A stretch of DNA of 64,000 bases, taken from the NCBI GenBank assembly GCA_016124535.1, contig WGNK01000006.1, forward strand, positions 124,001 to 188,000, given 5' to 3'. The notes under the pieces are model-generated. The model was not told the origin of the DNA and made no database searches. It saw nothing but the letters and a program-made list of their open reading frames with translations. Positions within the stretch are counted from its first letter, which is position 1; every line of letters starts with the position of its first letter. The stretch comes from Azospirillum sp. (GTDB lineage: Bacteria; Pseudomonadota; Alphaproteobacteria; Azospirillales; Azospirillaceae). Of this stretch, positions 1-10,403 are shown one piece after another. The position numbers and the translations under genes are program-made.

Positions 1-3000
1 CCAGCGTGACGGTATCGGCGCCCAGACCACCGGTCAGGGTTTCCACCCCGTCGACGATGGTCACGGTATTGCCGGTGCTGCCGAGCCGGACCACGTCGGT
101 GCCGGTCCCGCCGGTCAGGGTTTCGATGCCGCCGATCGTAACCGTGTTGCCACCATCGCCGAGCCGGACGACATCGACCGAATTGCCGCCGGTGAGCAGC
201 TCGACCGCGCTCACCGTGATGGTATTGCCGGTGTTGCCGAGCTTGACCACATCGGTACCGGTCCCGCCGATCAGGGTCTCGATCGCCGACAACGTGATCG
301 AGTTCCCGAAACCGCCCAGGGCGACGACATCGGTCGCGCTGCCGCCGACCAGGGTCTCGATCCCCCGGACCGTCAAGCTGTTGTCGCCGGCCGACGACAG
401 GGTCAGGCTATCGCTGCCGGTGCCGAGATCGATCAGCATGCCAGTGGCAGCACCGGCGAGCACCAGGACATCGGCGGAGATGCCGCCGAGCAAGGTCTCG
501 ATCCCGGAAACCGAAATCGTGCCGAAGGTACCCAGGGTGACGACATCGGTGGCGGTGCCGCCGGTCAGCGTCTCGATATTGCTCACGCTCAGGGTGTTGT
601 CGCCCAGGCCCGACAGCGTCAGCTGATCGCTGCCGCCGCCCAGATCGACCTTCATCCGCCCGACCGCAGCCCCAAGGGTCACGACATCGGCCGAGGCACC
701 GCCGGTCAGAGTCTCAACCTGGAACAGCGTGACGGTATTGCCGGTGCTGCCGAGCGTGATCGCGTCGTTAGCGTCGCCGCCGGTCAGGGTTTCGACGTTG
801 CGCGCGGTCAGCCGATTGCTCCCGGACGCGAGCGTCAGGCGGTCGTTGCCAGCGCCAAGATCGATCTCGGCATGGGCGGTCGCAGCGCCCAGTGTCACGA
901 CATCGGCCGAGGCACCGCCGATCAAGGATTCGACGTTGCTCACGGTCAGGGTGTTGTCGCCGGCGTCCGACAGCGTCAGTCGGTCGGTGCCGCCCCCCAG
1001 ATCAATCACCATCGCACTGGTCGCGGTATCGAGGGTGACGAGGTCGGCCGAGGCGCCACCGATCAGGGTCTCGATCCCGGTGACGGTGATGGTGTTGGTG
1101 GCATTGCCCAATGTGATCGCATCGGTGGAAGCGCCACCGGTCAGAGTCTCGACATTGGTGACGGTCAACGTATTGTCGCCGACATCCGACAGCACCAGTT
1201 GATCGGTGCCGCCGTCGAGATCGATCGTTGCCCCCGTGGTCGACGCCGCCAGGGTGATCACATCGTCTGCCCCGTCGCCGATCAGGGTCTCGACGTTGCT
1301 CACGGTCAAGGTATTGTCGCCGTCGCCGGACAGGGTGAGGCGGTCGCTACCGCCGCCCAGGTCGATCACCATGCCGCTGACCGGCGCCGACAGCGTCACC
1401 TGGTCGGCAGCACTGCCGCCGATCAGCGTCTCGATCCCCGCCACCGTGATACTGTTGAGCACGTTGCCCAGCGTCACGACATCGGTTCCGGCGTCGCCGG
1501 TCAGGGTCTCAACTCGGCTGATGGTCAGCTGATTGTCACCGGCTCCGGACAGCGTCAGGGTATCGCTGCCGGCCCCCAGATCGACATCCATCCCGGTGAC
1601 CGGCGCGTCCAGAGTGACCTCGTCAGCGCCGGAGCCGCCGGTCAGCGTCTCGATCCCGGTCAGGACGATGGTGTTGCCGCCGGCGCCAAGGGTTACCGCA
1701 TCGGCCGAGACGCCGCCGGTCAGCGTCTCCAGATGACTGACGGTGAGCGTGTTCCGGCCGCTGTCCGACAAGGACAGCCAGTCGTCGCCCGCCCGGAAAT
1801 CCATCACACCGGCTTTGGTCGCCGAGCCCAGCGTCACCACGTCGTCGCCATCGCCGCCGGTCAGCGTCTCGACATTGCTCGCGGTCAGCTGGTTGTCGCC
1901 GCCGCCGGCCAGGGTCAGAGAATCGTCACCGGCCCGCAGGTCGACCACGACGCCGGTAACTGGGCTGGCGAAGCTAACGGTGTCATCCGTGGTCCCGCCG
2001 ATCAGGGTTTCGACCAGGTCGACGGTGACCGTCCCGGCGACATTGCCCAGCGTCACGACATCGCTTGAGGCGCCGCCGGTCAGGGTCTCGACCCTGGTCA
2101 CGGTCAGCGTATTATCCCCGGCGCCGGACAGGGTCAGAGAGTCGCCGCCGACCCCGAGGTCGACCTTCATGCCGGTGACCGCGGCGCCCAGGGTGACCTG
2201 GTCGCTGCCGACGCCACCGGTCAGGGTCTCGACGTCCTGGACCGTGACCGTATTGCCCTTGCTGCCCAGGGTCACGACATCGGTTGAGGCCCCGCCGGTC
2301 AGGGTCTCGACATTGCTCACAGTCAAGGTATTGCGACCGGCACTCGACAGGGTCAGTTGATCGTCGCCCTCGCCGAGATCGACGCTGGCGGTGCTGACCG
2401 CAGCGCCGAAGGTCACCTCGTCGTCGGCCGCGCCGCCGGTGACCAGCTCGGCCCCGCTGACGGTCAGGACATTGTCGCCGTCGCCGGAGAGCACCAGACG
2501 GTCCCTGCCCGCCCCCAGATCAACCGTGATGCCGGTTGCCGGCGTCGCCAAAGTCACCACGTCGATCGACGCGCCGCCGACCAAGCTCTCAACGTCGCTG
2601 ACCGTGATCGAATTGCCGAGGCTGCTGAGCGTGACCGCATCGGTCGCACTGCCGCCGACCAATGTCTCGACCCTGGTGACGGTCAGGGTGTTATCGCCAG
2701 CGCTGGACAACGTCAGGCTGTCGTGGCCGGAGCCGAGGTCGACGGAAATTCCGGCTGCCGCGGTGCCGAGCGTCACGGTGTCGATAGTCTTGCTGCCGAA
2801 CAGCGTCTCGACGTCGCTCACGGTCACCGCGCCGCCGGTGCCCAGGGTGACCACGTCGGTGGAAGCGCCGCCGGCCAGGGTTTCGACGCCGCTGACGGTC
2901 AGCTTGTTGGCGCCGGTTCCGGCCAGGGTCAGGGTGTCTTCGCCGCCGCCCAGATCGATCGTGATGCCGGTCGCGGCGTTGCCCAGGGTGACGACATCGT

Positions 3001-3217
3001 CGCCCCCGCCACCGGTCAGGGTCTCGACGTGGCTCGCGGTAAGCGTATTAGGGCCGTCGCCGGACAGCGTCAGCGTGTCAGCGCCGCCGCCGAGGTCAAT
3101 CTCGACGCCGGTCACGGCATCGCCAAGAGTCACGACGTCGGCCGCCGATCCGCTGACCAGCGTGTCGAACCCGCTGATCGTGATCTTGTTGGGGTTATCC
3201 CCCAGCGTGATCAGCAT
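1..3217 (-). CDS. Large repeat protein with RTX-like calcium-binding turns, C-terminus outside window
   Basis: The minus frame is open from ATG 3217 to the window edge, giving at least 1072 residues. An AGAAGG ribosome-binding site lies just upstream of the ATG. The protein begins MLITLGDNPNKIT and has no signal peptide, as expected of a type I secretion substrate whose signal would be at the missing C-terminus. It is made almost wholly of repeats centred on VETLTGG followed by xDxVTLG, with glycine-aspartate turns such as GGLGAD and GGGGDD. About 29 VETL-type motifs recur at two spacings, roughly 26 and 47 residues; the long unit adds a segment like GITIDLGGGEDTLTL. These turns resemble but do not strictly follow the GGxGxDxUx nonapeptide of RTX proteins. 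Likely a secreted or surface beta-roll protein, perhaps an adhesin; no enzyme domain is visible in the part seen. Long plus-strand open frames here are shadows of the repeat codons. Confidence 0.8.
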   Translation of the reverse strand, partial: MLITLGDNPNKITISGFDTLVSGSAADVVTLGDAVTGVEIDLGGGADTLTLSGDGPNTLTASHVETLTGGGGDDVVTLGNAATGITIDLGGGEDTLTLAGTGANKLTVSGVETLAGGASTDVVTLGTGGAVTVSDVETLFGSKTIDTVTLGTAAAGISVDLGSGHDSLTLSSAGDNTLTVTRVETLVGGSATDAVTLSSLGNSITVSDVESLVGGASIDVVTLATPATGITVDLGAGRDRLVLSGDGDNVLTVSGAELVTGGAADDEVTFGAAVSTASVDLGEGDDQLTLSSAGRNTLTVSNVETLTGGASTDVVTLGSKGNTVTVQDVETLTGGVGSDQVTLGAAVTGMKVDLGVGGDSLTLSGAGDNTLTVTRVETLTGGASSDVVTLGNVAGTVTVDLVETLIGGTTDDTVSFASPVTGVVVDLRAGDDSLTLAGGGDNQLTASNVETLTGGDGDDVVTLGSATKAGVMDFRAGDDWLSLSDSGRNTLTVSHLETLTGGVSADAVTLGAGGNTIVLTGIETLTGGSGADEVTLDAPVTGMDVDLGAGSDTLTLSGAGDNQLTISRVETLTGDAGTDVVTLGNVLNSITVAGIETLIGGSAADQVTLSAPVSGMVIDLGGGSDRLTLSGDGDNTLTVSNVETLIGDGADDVITLAASTTGATIDLDGGTDQLVLSDVGDNTLTVTNVETLTGGASTDAITLGNATNTITVTGIETLIGGASADLVTLDTATSAMVIDLGGGTDRLTLSDAGDNTLTVSNVESLIGGASADVVTLGAATAHAEIDLGAGNDRLTLASGSNRLTARNVETLTGGDANDAITLGSTGNTVTLFQVETLTGGASADVVTLGAAVGRMKVDLGGGSDQLTLSGLGDNTLSVSNIETLTGGTATDVVTLGTFGTISVSGIETLLGGISADVLVLAGAATGMLIDLGTGSDSLTLSSAGDNSLTVRGIETLVGGSATDVVALGGFGNSITLSAIETLIGGTGTDVVKLGNTGNTITVSAVELLTGGNSVDVVRLGDGGNTVTIGGIETLTGGTGTDVVRLGSTGNTVTIVDGVETLTGGLGADTVTL

Positions 3218-3744
3218 CTGGCCACACCTTCTGCTTGCATTCTATCAAGCATCTATCGGCGTCGGCCCGAACGCTGCGCCCCCGGGCCCTCATGTTCCGG
3301 CCTTGCCGTTCTGGCTCAGCCAAATCTCCGAATCCCCAGCCGCAGCTCGGGAGCCACAGATCAGCGTAAAACTAAACCGAAGGCACCGGAAAATCAAGCT
3401 CCGATTGCCAGCGATTCTCAGTGCGGCTGAGTCGAGGCTGCAGATTGGCGGAGGGGCCGGGGACGCGATAAAACAACTCATATGTGGACGGCCCCCGCCT
3501 CGCTCCCAGGGAAAGACTCACAGAGCATATGTCTTGGGAATCCCCCAATTGAGTCGGCCGCAACGCTCGACGGTATCAGGTGTTCCTCACCGAGCCGTGC
3601 CGCGTCCTGGGCGTGGAAAAAAGCCCGACACCGTCGGCGACGCCTCTTAATCTTGCTGTGTGATAAAGCTGGATTTCCGGTCGGCTGCCGAGGGGCGCGG
3701 CAGCAAGGACATCGATCGAGAGTTGCGGCGAGTGCAACGATCAA

Positions 3745-3959
3745 TCTTGCTTTCGCCCGGCATCAGCAGCCCAAGGCAATAATCCCGAAGCGGTCCCACC
3801 CGCTCGGCATGCCCGTTCGGCATGCCCGATTGCTTCGACCAAGCCGGCGACATAAGCCGAAAACCGACCCGCGTATCCGTCACCGCCCAATTCAATCATC
3901 GCACCCTCAAGACCCTGGACAATACCAACGCACTGACTATATCTTGGAAGCGCAGTCAT
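3745..3959 (-). pseudogene. Relic of an IS701-type transposase N-terminus, frameshifted
   Basis: On the minus strand from ATG 3959 (or 3899) one frame reads MIELGGDGYAGRFSAYVAGL and then VEAIGHAERA. The next frame continues GPLRDYCLGLLMPGESK. Joined, this matches the usual N-terminal pattern of one IS701-group transposase branch (RFxAYVxxL, HAxR, GPLRDYCxGLMLPGERKS). The two parts are split by a 13-base tandem duplication at 3802-3827, which shifts the frame. Beyond the PGESK segment no transposase similarity is recognisable, so only about 65 codons remain. Recognition is from memory of the family, not from a search. Confidence 0.6.
3802..3827. repeat. 13-base tandem duplication causing the frameshift
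   Basis: Two adjacent 13-base units, gctcggcatgccc and gttcggcatgccc, differ at one base. Removing one copy restores a single reading frame through the IS701-type relic on the minus strand (HAER followed by GPLRDYC), so the duplication is the likely inactivating change. Confidence 0.7.
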
Positions 3960-4137
3960 ATCCGCCGCTATATATTGTAGACTTATAACCGGGCAAGTCT
4001 CGCGGGCGCCCGGCAGCCGGAATCTTTCGGCTGCGGAGCGCTTGGAATGGTTTTGCGGAATAGATTTGCCGGGTCGGCTGTTGGTGGTCATGACATCTGC
4101 TTAATGTCGAGCCGAACCAGGAACAGGAGTAGGGGTG

Positions 4138-4464
4138 ATGTTCAGCGTCGCAGGCGCCGGGTCGCGCAGGCTCGGGCTGAGACTGGTGGTGGCCTCTGCC
4201 GCAGCGTTGGCGCTGTTGGCGGGGGCGGCCCAGCCGGCCGCCGCCCATGACCACGACAACAATTATCACCATGGCAGGGGCTATGACCGTGGATGGCATG
4301 ACGGTCCCTACCACCACCGCCGCGACTGGCGTCCGCCGCCACCGGTCTACTACGCTCCGCCGCCGGTGTATTATCCGCCGCCGCCACGGGTGATCTACGC
4401 GCCGCCGCCGCCGACCTATTATTACCCGGCACCCGGCCTCAGCATCGTCGTCCCGTTCCGCTGA
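4138..4464 (+). CDS. Small secreted proline/tyrosine-rich protein
   Basis: Encodes 108 residues from ATG 4138; an in-frame GTG at 4135 is the alternative. AGGAGT lies about 8 bases upstream. The N-terminus has an Arg-rich start and a hydrophobic core ending in AAQPAAA, a typical Sec signal peptide cleaved near residue 37. The mature part is His/Asp-rich (HDHDNNYHH), then Pro/Tyr-rich with repeated PPPVYY-like blocks. Such low-complexity tails are common in periplasmic or outer-membrane-associated proteins of alphaproteobacteria, but no function is known. It stands alone, convergent with the YgiQ-type gene at 4520. Confidence 0.7.
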   Translation: MFSVAGAGSRRLGLRLVVASAAALALLAGAAQPAAAHDHDNNYHHGRGYDRGWHDGPYHHRRDWRPPPPVYYAPPPVYYPPPPRVIYAPPPPTYYYPAPGLSIVVPFR

Positions 4465-4519
4465 GCCGCGGCACCCCAAGCCGCCCCTGCCGATGGTCAC
4501 GACCGCCGGCGACCGGCGC

Positions 4520-6571
<2,052 letters not shown>

Positions 6572-6672
6572 GGCGACCAACGGGCTCGGATCGGGCGGTG
6601 ATGGCGTGCGAACCCTCCCGATACCACGACCGGGCCGGCGTTTTCGTCCCCAATCCGCGATCGGTGGCGCCG

Positions 6673-8196
6673 TCAACCGGTTGCGGGCAGCTGGGACTCG
6701 GCGGCGGGATCCGGTGGCTCAAGTCCGTACGCTTGGAACGCCGCTGCAATTTCGGTGGCCTCGGGCAGGCCGAGGCGTCGGGCGTCGGTCAGGGCTTGGC
6801 CAAGCAGCCGCGCCGCCTCCGGCCGGTCCTCGCGCCGGCCACGTTCGAGCAAAAGGATGGCGATGCTTCCCCGCGCTATCAGGGCGTCCCTGACCGCGCC
6901 AAGCTGCTGATAGACCGGCAGTGCCTCCTCCCGGATGATGCGCAGCGCCTCATCCGACTGGCCGCGGGCCGCCAAAATGTCGGCGATCTTGCTCATGGTT
7001 ACCGCCTTCTCGCGCACCTCGCCGAGCTGCTGATAAACCGGCAGTTCCTCCTCCCGGCGAATGCGCAGCGCCTCGTCCAATTGGCCGCGGGCCGCCAAAA
7101 TGTCGGCGATCTTGCCCATGGTCACCGCCCTCTCGCGCACGTCGCCGAGCTGCTCGTAGACCGGCAGTTCCTCCTCCCGGCGGATGCGCAGCGCCTCGTC
7201 CCACTGGCCACGGGCCTGAGCCACGTCGGCGATCTGGCCCATGGTCACCGCCTTAGAGCGCAGGTCGCCCAGTTGCTCGTAGACCGGCAATTCCTCCTCC
7301 CGCCGGATGCGCAGCGCCTCGTCGAACTGGCCGCGGGCCGTCAAAATGTCGGCGTAATCGTTCCAGGTGTGCGCCCGCTGCAAGGGATTGCCCGCGCGGC
7401 CGGCCCAATCAATCGCCTGCTTGGCCCGGGCTTCGGCCTCGTCCCAGGCGCCCAACTGGTCTAAGACTGCGACCAACTCGCGCAGCTGGTTGACCCGCCG
7501 TTCGGCGTAGAGATGCGGCGCGGCCGCGGCCAGCTCGTCATCCGGTTCGGCGAGCAGCGCTTCGAGCAGGGCGCGCCGGCGTTTGGCTTCCGGAGCGGGG
7601 AACCGCTGCCAAACTTGCGCGCGAGGCGGAACCAGGGTTGCCAGCCGCTCCCGCCAGGGCTGCTCGGGTTCGGAAAAATCGAAGCTGGCTTTGCGCCAGG
7701 ACCACAGGTCGGGGGCGAGTTGGGGCAGCACCGGGACGGCCAGGCTGGACGCCCACAGCACGACCGGAACCGGGCAGGTCTCTGGGAACAAATCGCGCTG
7801 GAAATTGGCGGTGGCGAGCAGGTCGCTGGGTCCGGCGCGGCTGCCGCCGTGGCGATAGTCGAGATGGGCGCCAAGGCCGGTCAGCCACAGGGCCTGGCGG
7901 CAGTCGGCCGCGGCCGCCGCCAAACGTTCGCGCAACAGGGTCAGCAGCACCGGGGCATCGCCGCCGGGGGCGGCGGCCGCTTGCCCAAGATCGACCGCGA
8001 TCAGCTCGCAGCCGCGCGCCGCCAGCTTGGGGTGAAGTTCGGCATAGAGCGCCGCGATCGCGCGCTGATCGTCGGCGACCGCAAGCGCAAAGGCGAAGCC
8101 GCGGCGCTCGCAAAGGAAGCGCTCCAACAGTGCCTGGGTCAGTTTGCGCTCGCCGGCGGGGTCAACCGGCGGCGGCGCTGCGTCGGTCGAGGGCAT
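6673..8196 (-). CDS. TPR protein with a P-loop-less NTPase-like N-terminal domain
   Basis: 507 residues from ATG 8196. Residues about 20-190 resemble the NTPase-like region that precedes TPRs in some STAND-type proteins (for example [22 protein letters not shown] and [14 protein letters not shown]), but no Walker A motif is present. From about residue 270 to 440 there are four almost identical 40-residue TPR-like units ([20 protein letters not shown]). The start lies inside the end of the ATPase gene at 8162-9556, a 35-base overlap in another frame, so the two are transcribed and probably translated together. The likely role is a scaffold or sensor partner of that ATPase, which would supply the missing P-loop. 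The biological function is unknown; a defence or stress-signalling role is possible but unproved. Confidence 0.8.
   Translation of the reverse strand: MPSTDAAPPPVDPAGERKLTQALLERFLCERRGFAFALAVADDQRAIAALYAELHPKLAARGCELIAVDLGQAAAAPGGDAPVLLTLLRERLAAAAADCRQALWLTGLGAHLDYRHGGSRAGPSDLLATANFQRDLFPETCPVPVVLWASSLAVPVLPQLAPDLWSWRKASFDFSEPEQPWRERLATLVPPRAQVWQRFPAPEAKRRRALLEALLAEPDDELAAAAPHLYAERRVNQLRELVAVLDQLGAWDEAEARAKQAIDWAGRAGNPLQRAHTWNDYADILTARGQFDEALRIRREEELPVYEQLGDLRSKAVTMGQIADVAQARGQWDEALRIRREEELPVYEQLGDVRERAVTMGKIADILAARGQLDEALRIRREEELPVYQQLGEVREKAVTMSKIADILAARGQSDEALRIIREEALPVYQQLGAVRDALIARGSIAILLLERGRREDRPEAARLLGQALTDARRLGLPEATEIAAAFQAYGLEPPDPAAESQLPATG
6905..7385 (-). repeat. Four 120-base near-identical tandem repeats inside the TPR gene
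   Basis: The same segment recurs with a 120-base period, visible from the tcctcctcccgg blocks at about 6926, 7046, 7166 and 7286. Each encodes one 40-residue TPR-like unit. Nucleotide identity is high including third positions, which points to recent expansion or gene conversion rather than only protein-level constraint. Confidence 0.85.
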
Positions 8197-9556
8197 CGCG
8201 GAACGCCTTCAGTTCCCGCACCACCGGGTGGACATCGTACCAGCTGTCGTCGCCATTGTATTCCAGCACGGTGCCGTTGAGCAGCAGCTCGCCCAGCAAC
8301 TGGCGCTCGTCTTCCGCCTTGGTCCGGTCGATTTCGGTTTCGGCGACCGAGCCGCCGCTCTTGGTGGCATGGATCGCGGCCAGCCGCGGGAAATAGCGGC
8401 CTTCCGGCTGCAGCGCCCGCTGATAGCTGACCCGCAGATCGGTAATCGAGCGCTTGACGCAGGCGTCGTCGATTTGGGCTTTGCCGGTGACCGCGGCGGT
8501 ATCGGCAGCACCATCGACCAGCCGCATCAGGTCGCGGACGCTGCCGCCACAGGCCCGGCACAAGGCCATGACCATCTTGCGGCTTTCGAACACCCCGGCG
8601 GCGACCCGCTTCTCGACCAGATGGCCGAGAGTTTCGAGGCCCTTGGTGTATTTCTTGCCGTCCTTGCCGGCGACCTTGATCATCGGCAGGGTGAAGGTAT
8701 GGGGGAACACGGTCTCAATCACCGACGGCGCCAGGGTCAGCGAGATCGGGGCGGTGAACACGCAATGGGCCCGGACCTGCTTCAGCAGGTCGCCGGTATC
8801 AAGATAGAGTGTGCGGGCGGTCTCGCGCTCCAGCCGGTCGAGATTGTCCTGGACGATCAGCAGCTGGGCCGGTTTGCCGTGCTTGCGCAAGACGATTTCC
8901 GCCTCGACCAGCAACAGGTTGACCCGGTCGATCAGGTCGCGGGCGTAGCGCTGCAGGGTCGACTTGATCTCGTGGCGGCGCTCCAGGCTGCCCAGCGCCT
9001 CGTTGCGGACCTGGGCCAACAGTTTGAGGCCGAACGACAGCACACTGGCGCCGGCCTTGGCATCGCCGCCGATCACCACTTTGGTCTCACCGCGCAAACG
9101 CTTGATGTCGACCTTGGTGCTGTCGGCGAACCACAACCCGACCTGTTCGACCGCGGCATCCGGCAGCGGCATGTCGGCATGTTCGAACTCTGCCGCCAGA
9201 CCGTGGGCCAGCGACAGCAGCATCAGCGAATAGTCGAAATCCTTGCGCAGGTTGTCGTCGAGCGTGAGGTGGATGGGAAAGAAGCGGTCGGAGAATTCCC
9301 GCTCGATGCGCAGCAACTCGGTGGTCTTGCCGCAGCCGCGATGGCCGGTGAAGACGATTTTGCGGAACTCGCCGGGCTCTGCGGGCGCGGTTTCCAGTTT
9401 GCGCCGCAACTTGGCCATGGCGGCGGAGCCATGGCCGGGCGAGAGGTCGACGTAGCGCGCGTCGCCGGGCTGCAGCGGCTTGACGTCGGCTGCCAGCCCG
9501 ACTTCGTCGAGCGTCGTCGCAATCTTGAAATTCGTAACCGCCGGCAAGCTGATCAT
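8162..9556 (-). CDS. P-loop ATPase, first gene of an ATPase-TPR pair
   Basis: 464 residues from ATG 9556. The Walker A motif is TGHRGCGKTT (lysine 77). A hydrophobic strand ending LLIVQDNLDRL (about residues 225-240) fits Walker B followed by an Asn/Asp-containing switch, as in AAA/STAND ATPases that act in regulation. There is a winged-helix-like C-terminal part with YDVHPVVRELKAF near the end, typical of STAND-type ATPases. No membrane segment or nuclease motif is seen. Its stop lies 35 bases inside the downstream TPR gene. The region upstream holds only a transposase relic, so the pair seems to form its own two-gene operon. Substrate and trigger cannot be read from the sequence. Recognition as an ATPase is secure, the finer family is not. 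Confidence 0.82.
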   Translation of the reverse strand: MISLPAVTNFKIATTLDEVGLAADVKPLQPGDARYVDLSPGHGSAAMAKLRRKLETAPAEPGEFRKIVFTGHRGCGKTTELLRIEREFSDRFFPIHLTLDDNLRKDFDYSLMLLSLAHGLAAEFEHADMPLPDAAVEQVGLWFADSTKVDIKRLRGETKVVIGGDAKAGASVLSFGLKLLAQVRNEALGSLERRHEIKSTLQRYARDLIDRVNLLLVEAEIVLRKHGKPAQLLIVQDNLDRLERETARTLYLDTGDLLKQVRAHCVFTAPISLTLAPSVIETVFPHTFTLPMIKVAGKDGKKYTKGLETLGHLVEKRVAAGVFESRKMVMALCRACGGSVRDLMRLVDGAADTAAVTGKAQIDDACVKRSITDLRVSYQRALQPEGRYFPRLAAIHATKSGGSVAETEIDRTKAEDERQLLGELLLNGTVLEYNGDDSWYDVHPVVRELKAFRDALDRRSAAAG

Positions 9557-9611
9557 GCCCCCACCCTAACAGAGCCGGTTCCCTCCGTAAATCTGGGGTC
9601 CGGCTCGAACC

Positions 9612-9785
9612 GAACTCAAGGATCGCTGCCGCACCGATGCCTGCTACGACATCTCCCCGGCAAACCTCGCCGCGCAGGCCGCCGCCGCGGCGGTCCGCGC
9701 TCACTGGGGCATAGAGAACCGGCTGCACTGGGTTCTCGATGTCGTGTTCGGCGACGATCAGGCCCGCCTGCGAACCGGCCACTGA
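9612..9785 (+). pseudogene. Relic of an ISAs1-family transposase (C-terminal part)
   Basis: A 57-codon plus-strand frame without a start ends at TGA 9783-9785. It contains the hallmark HWGIENRLHWVLDVVF followed by DDQARLRTGH, which is diagnostic of the ISAs1 (DDE, H-repeat-associated) transposase C-terminus. Upstream catalytic parts are absent and the rest of 9557-9862 has no gene, so this is a short remnant of an old insertion next to the ATPase-TPR pair. Confidence 0.85.
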
Positions 9786-9862
9786 CGGGACACCCCCCCG
9801 AGCAAACGGGTGCGGCTGCCGCATCCTGCCCTCCCGCCGATAGCCCCCTCGCCGGCGTCCGG

Positions 9863-10369
9863 TCAGGACTCCGGGATCGTGCCGACCCGGATGGTGTCGG
9901 AGGGGAACCCGGTCACCGCCAACAGTCGCGGCCGGCTACCGGCGATGCGAATCGCCACCATGTCGCGCCACGGCCCGCGGATGATGACATCGCCCGGACG
10001 CGGTCCGTCGCCGGAAATCAGCGCCAGACTGGGATCGCGACCCGTGGTGACGATTTCGGCCACGGCGTCGCACAGCGGTGCGGCGCCCGGCGGTGCCAGG
10101 CCAAGGCAAGAAATCCGCATGTCGGCCACCGCGCCCGGCGACGGCCGGCCCAGCGGCCGCGCCGGGGCCGAATTTCGCGCCGCCGCGCCGGACGGCGCCG
10201 GGGCCAATCCGCTGGGCGGCAGACGCGGCACGGTGACGGTGCCCGCCGGCGGCGGCGCATCCCAGACGATCTGGGACGATGGCGTCCGGCCGGAGGTTGA
10301 TGAGCAAGCCGCCAGCAGCACCGACAGGCTGCTCCAGAGGACGAGCGCAAAGGCGCGAACTGCCGTCAA
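9863..10369 (-). CDS. Putative lipoprotein of unknown function
   Basis: 168 residues if translation starts at TTG 10369, which has GGAAGGAG seven bases upstream; longer in-frame ATG starts (10414, 10477) lack such a site and would precede the signal sequence with an odd leader. The N-terminus has a hydrophobic stretch ending LLAACSS, a lipobox, so the mature protein should be lipid-anchored. The mature part is Pro/Ala-rich, then a compact C-terminal segment with GDVIIRGPWRDMVAIRIAG. It lies 34 bases after gshA on the same strand and may be cotranscribed. No family was recognised. Confidence 0.65.
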   Translation of the reverse strand: MTAVRAFALVLWSSLSVLLAACSSTSGRTPSSQIVWDAPPPAGTVTVPRLPPSGLAPAPSGAAARNSAPARPLGRPSPGAVADMRISCLGLAPPGAAPLCDAVAEIVTTGRDPSLALISGDGPRPGDVIIRGPWRDMVAIRIAGSRPRLLAVTGFPSDTIRVGTIPES

Positions 10370-10403
10370 GGTGCCACTCCTTCCCGGTTCGGCCGGGTTC
10401 CGG

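Larger units (their letters stand above)
3218..4137. other. Gene-poor interval upstream of the repeat protein
   Basis: About 920 bases without an intact gene. Open frames on both strands are short, lack good ribosome-binding sites and have compositions unlike coding DNA. The only recognisable content is a transposase relic at 3745-3959 on the minus strand and an AT-rich stretch near 3930-3990 that could carry a promoter for the gene starting at 4138. The interval is visibly less GC-rich in places than the flanking genes, fitting decayed mobile DNA. Confidence 0.6.

Noticed and set aside
6..3650. Several long plus-strand frames (up to 419 codons) over the repeat gene
   Set aside because: They are shadows of the minus-strand repeats: their translations are repetitive Val/Ser/Pro/Thr or Gly/Ala/Asp/Gln strings, change frame with the repeat and lack ribosome-binding sites.
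3482..3988. 168-codon plus-strand frame in the gap
   Set aside because: No ribosome-binding site, composition unlike local genes, and it runs antisense through the transposase relic.
6905..7385. Regular 120-base repeats as a possible CRISPR array
   Set aside because: The units are contiguous, coding and without spacers; they encode TPR helices.
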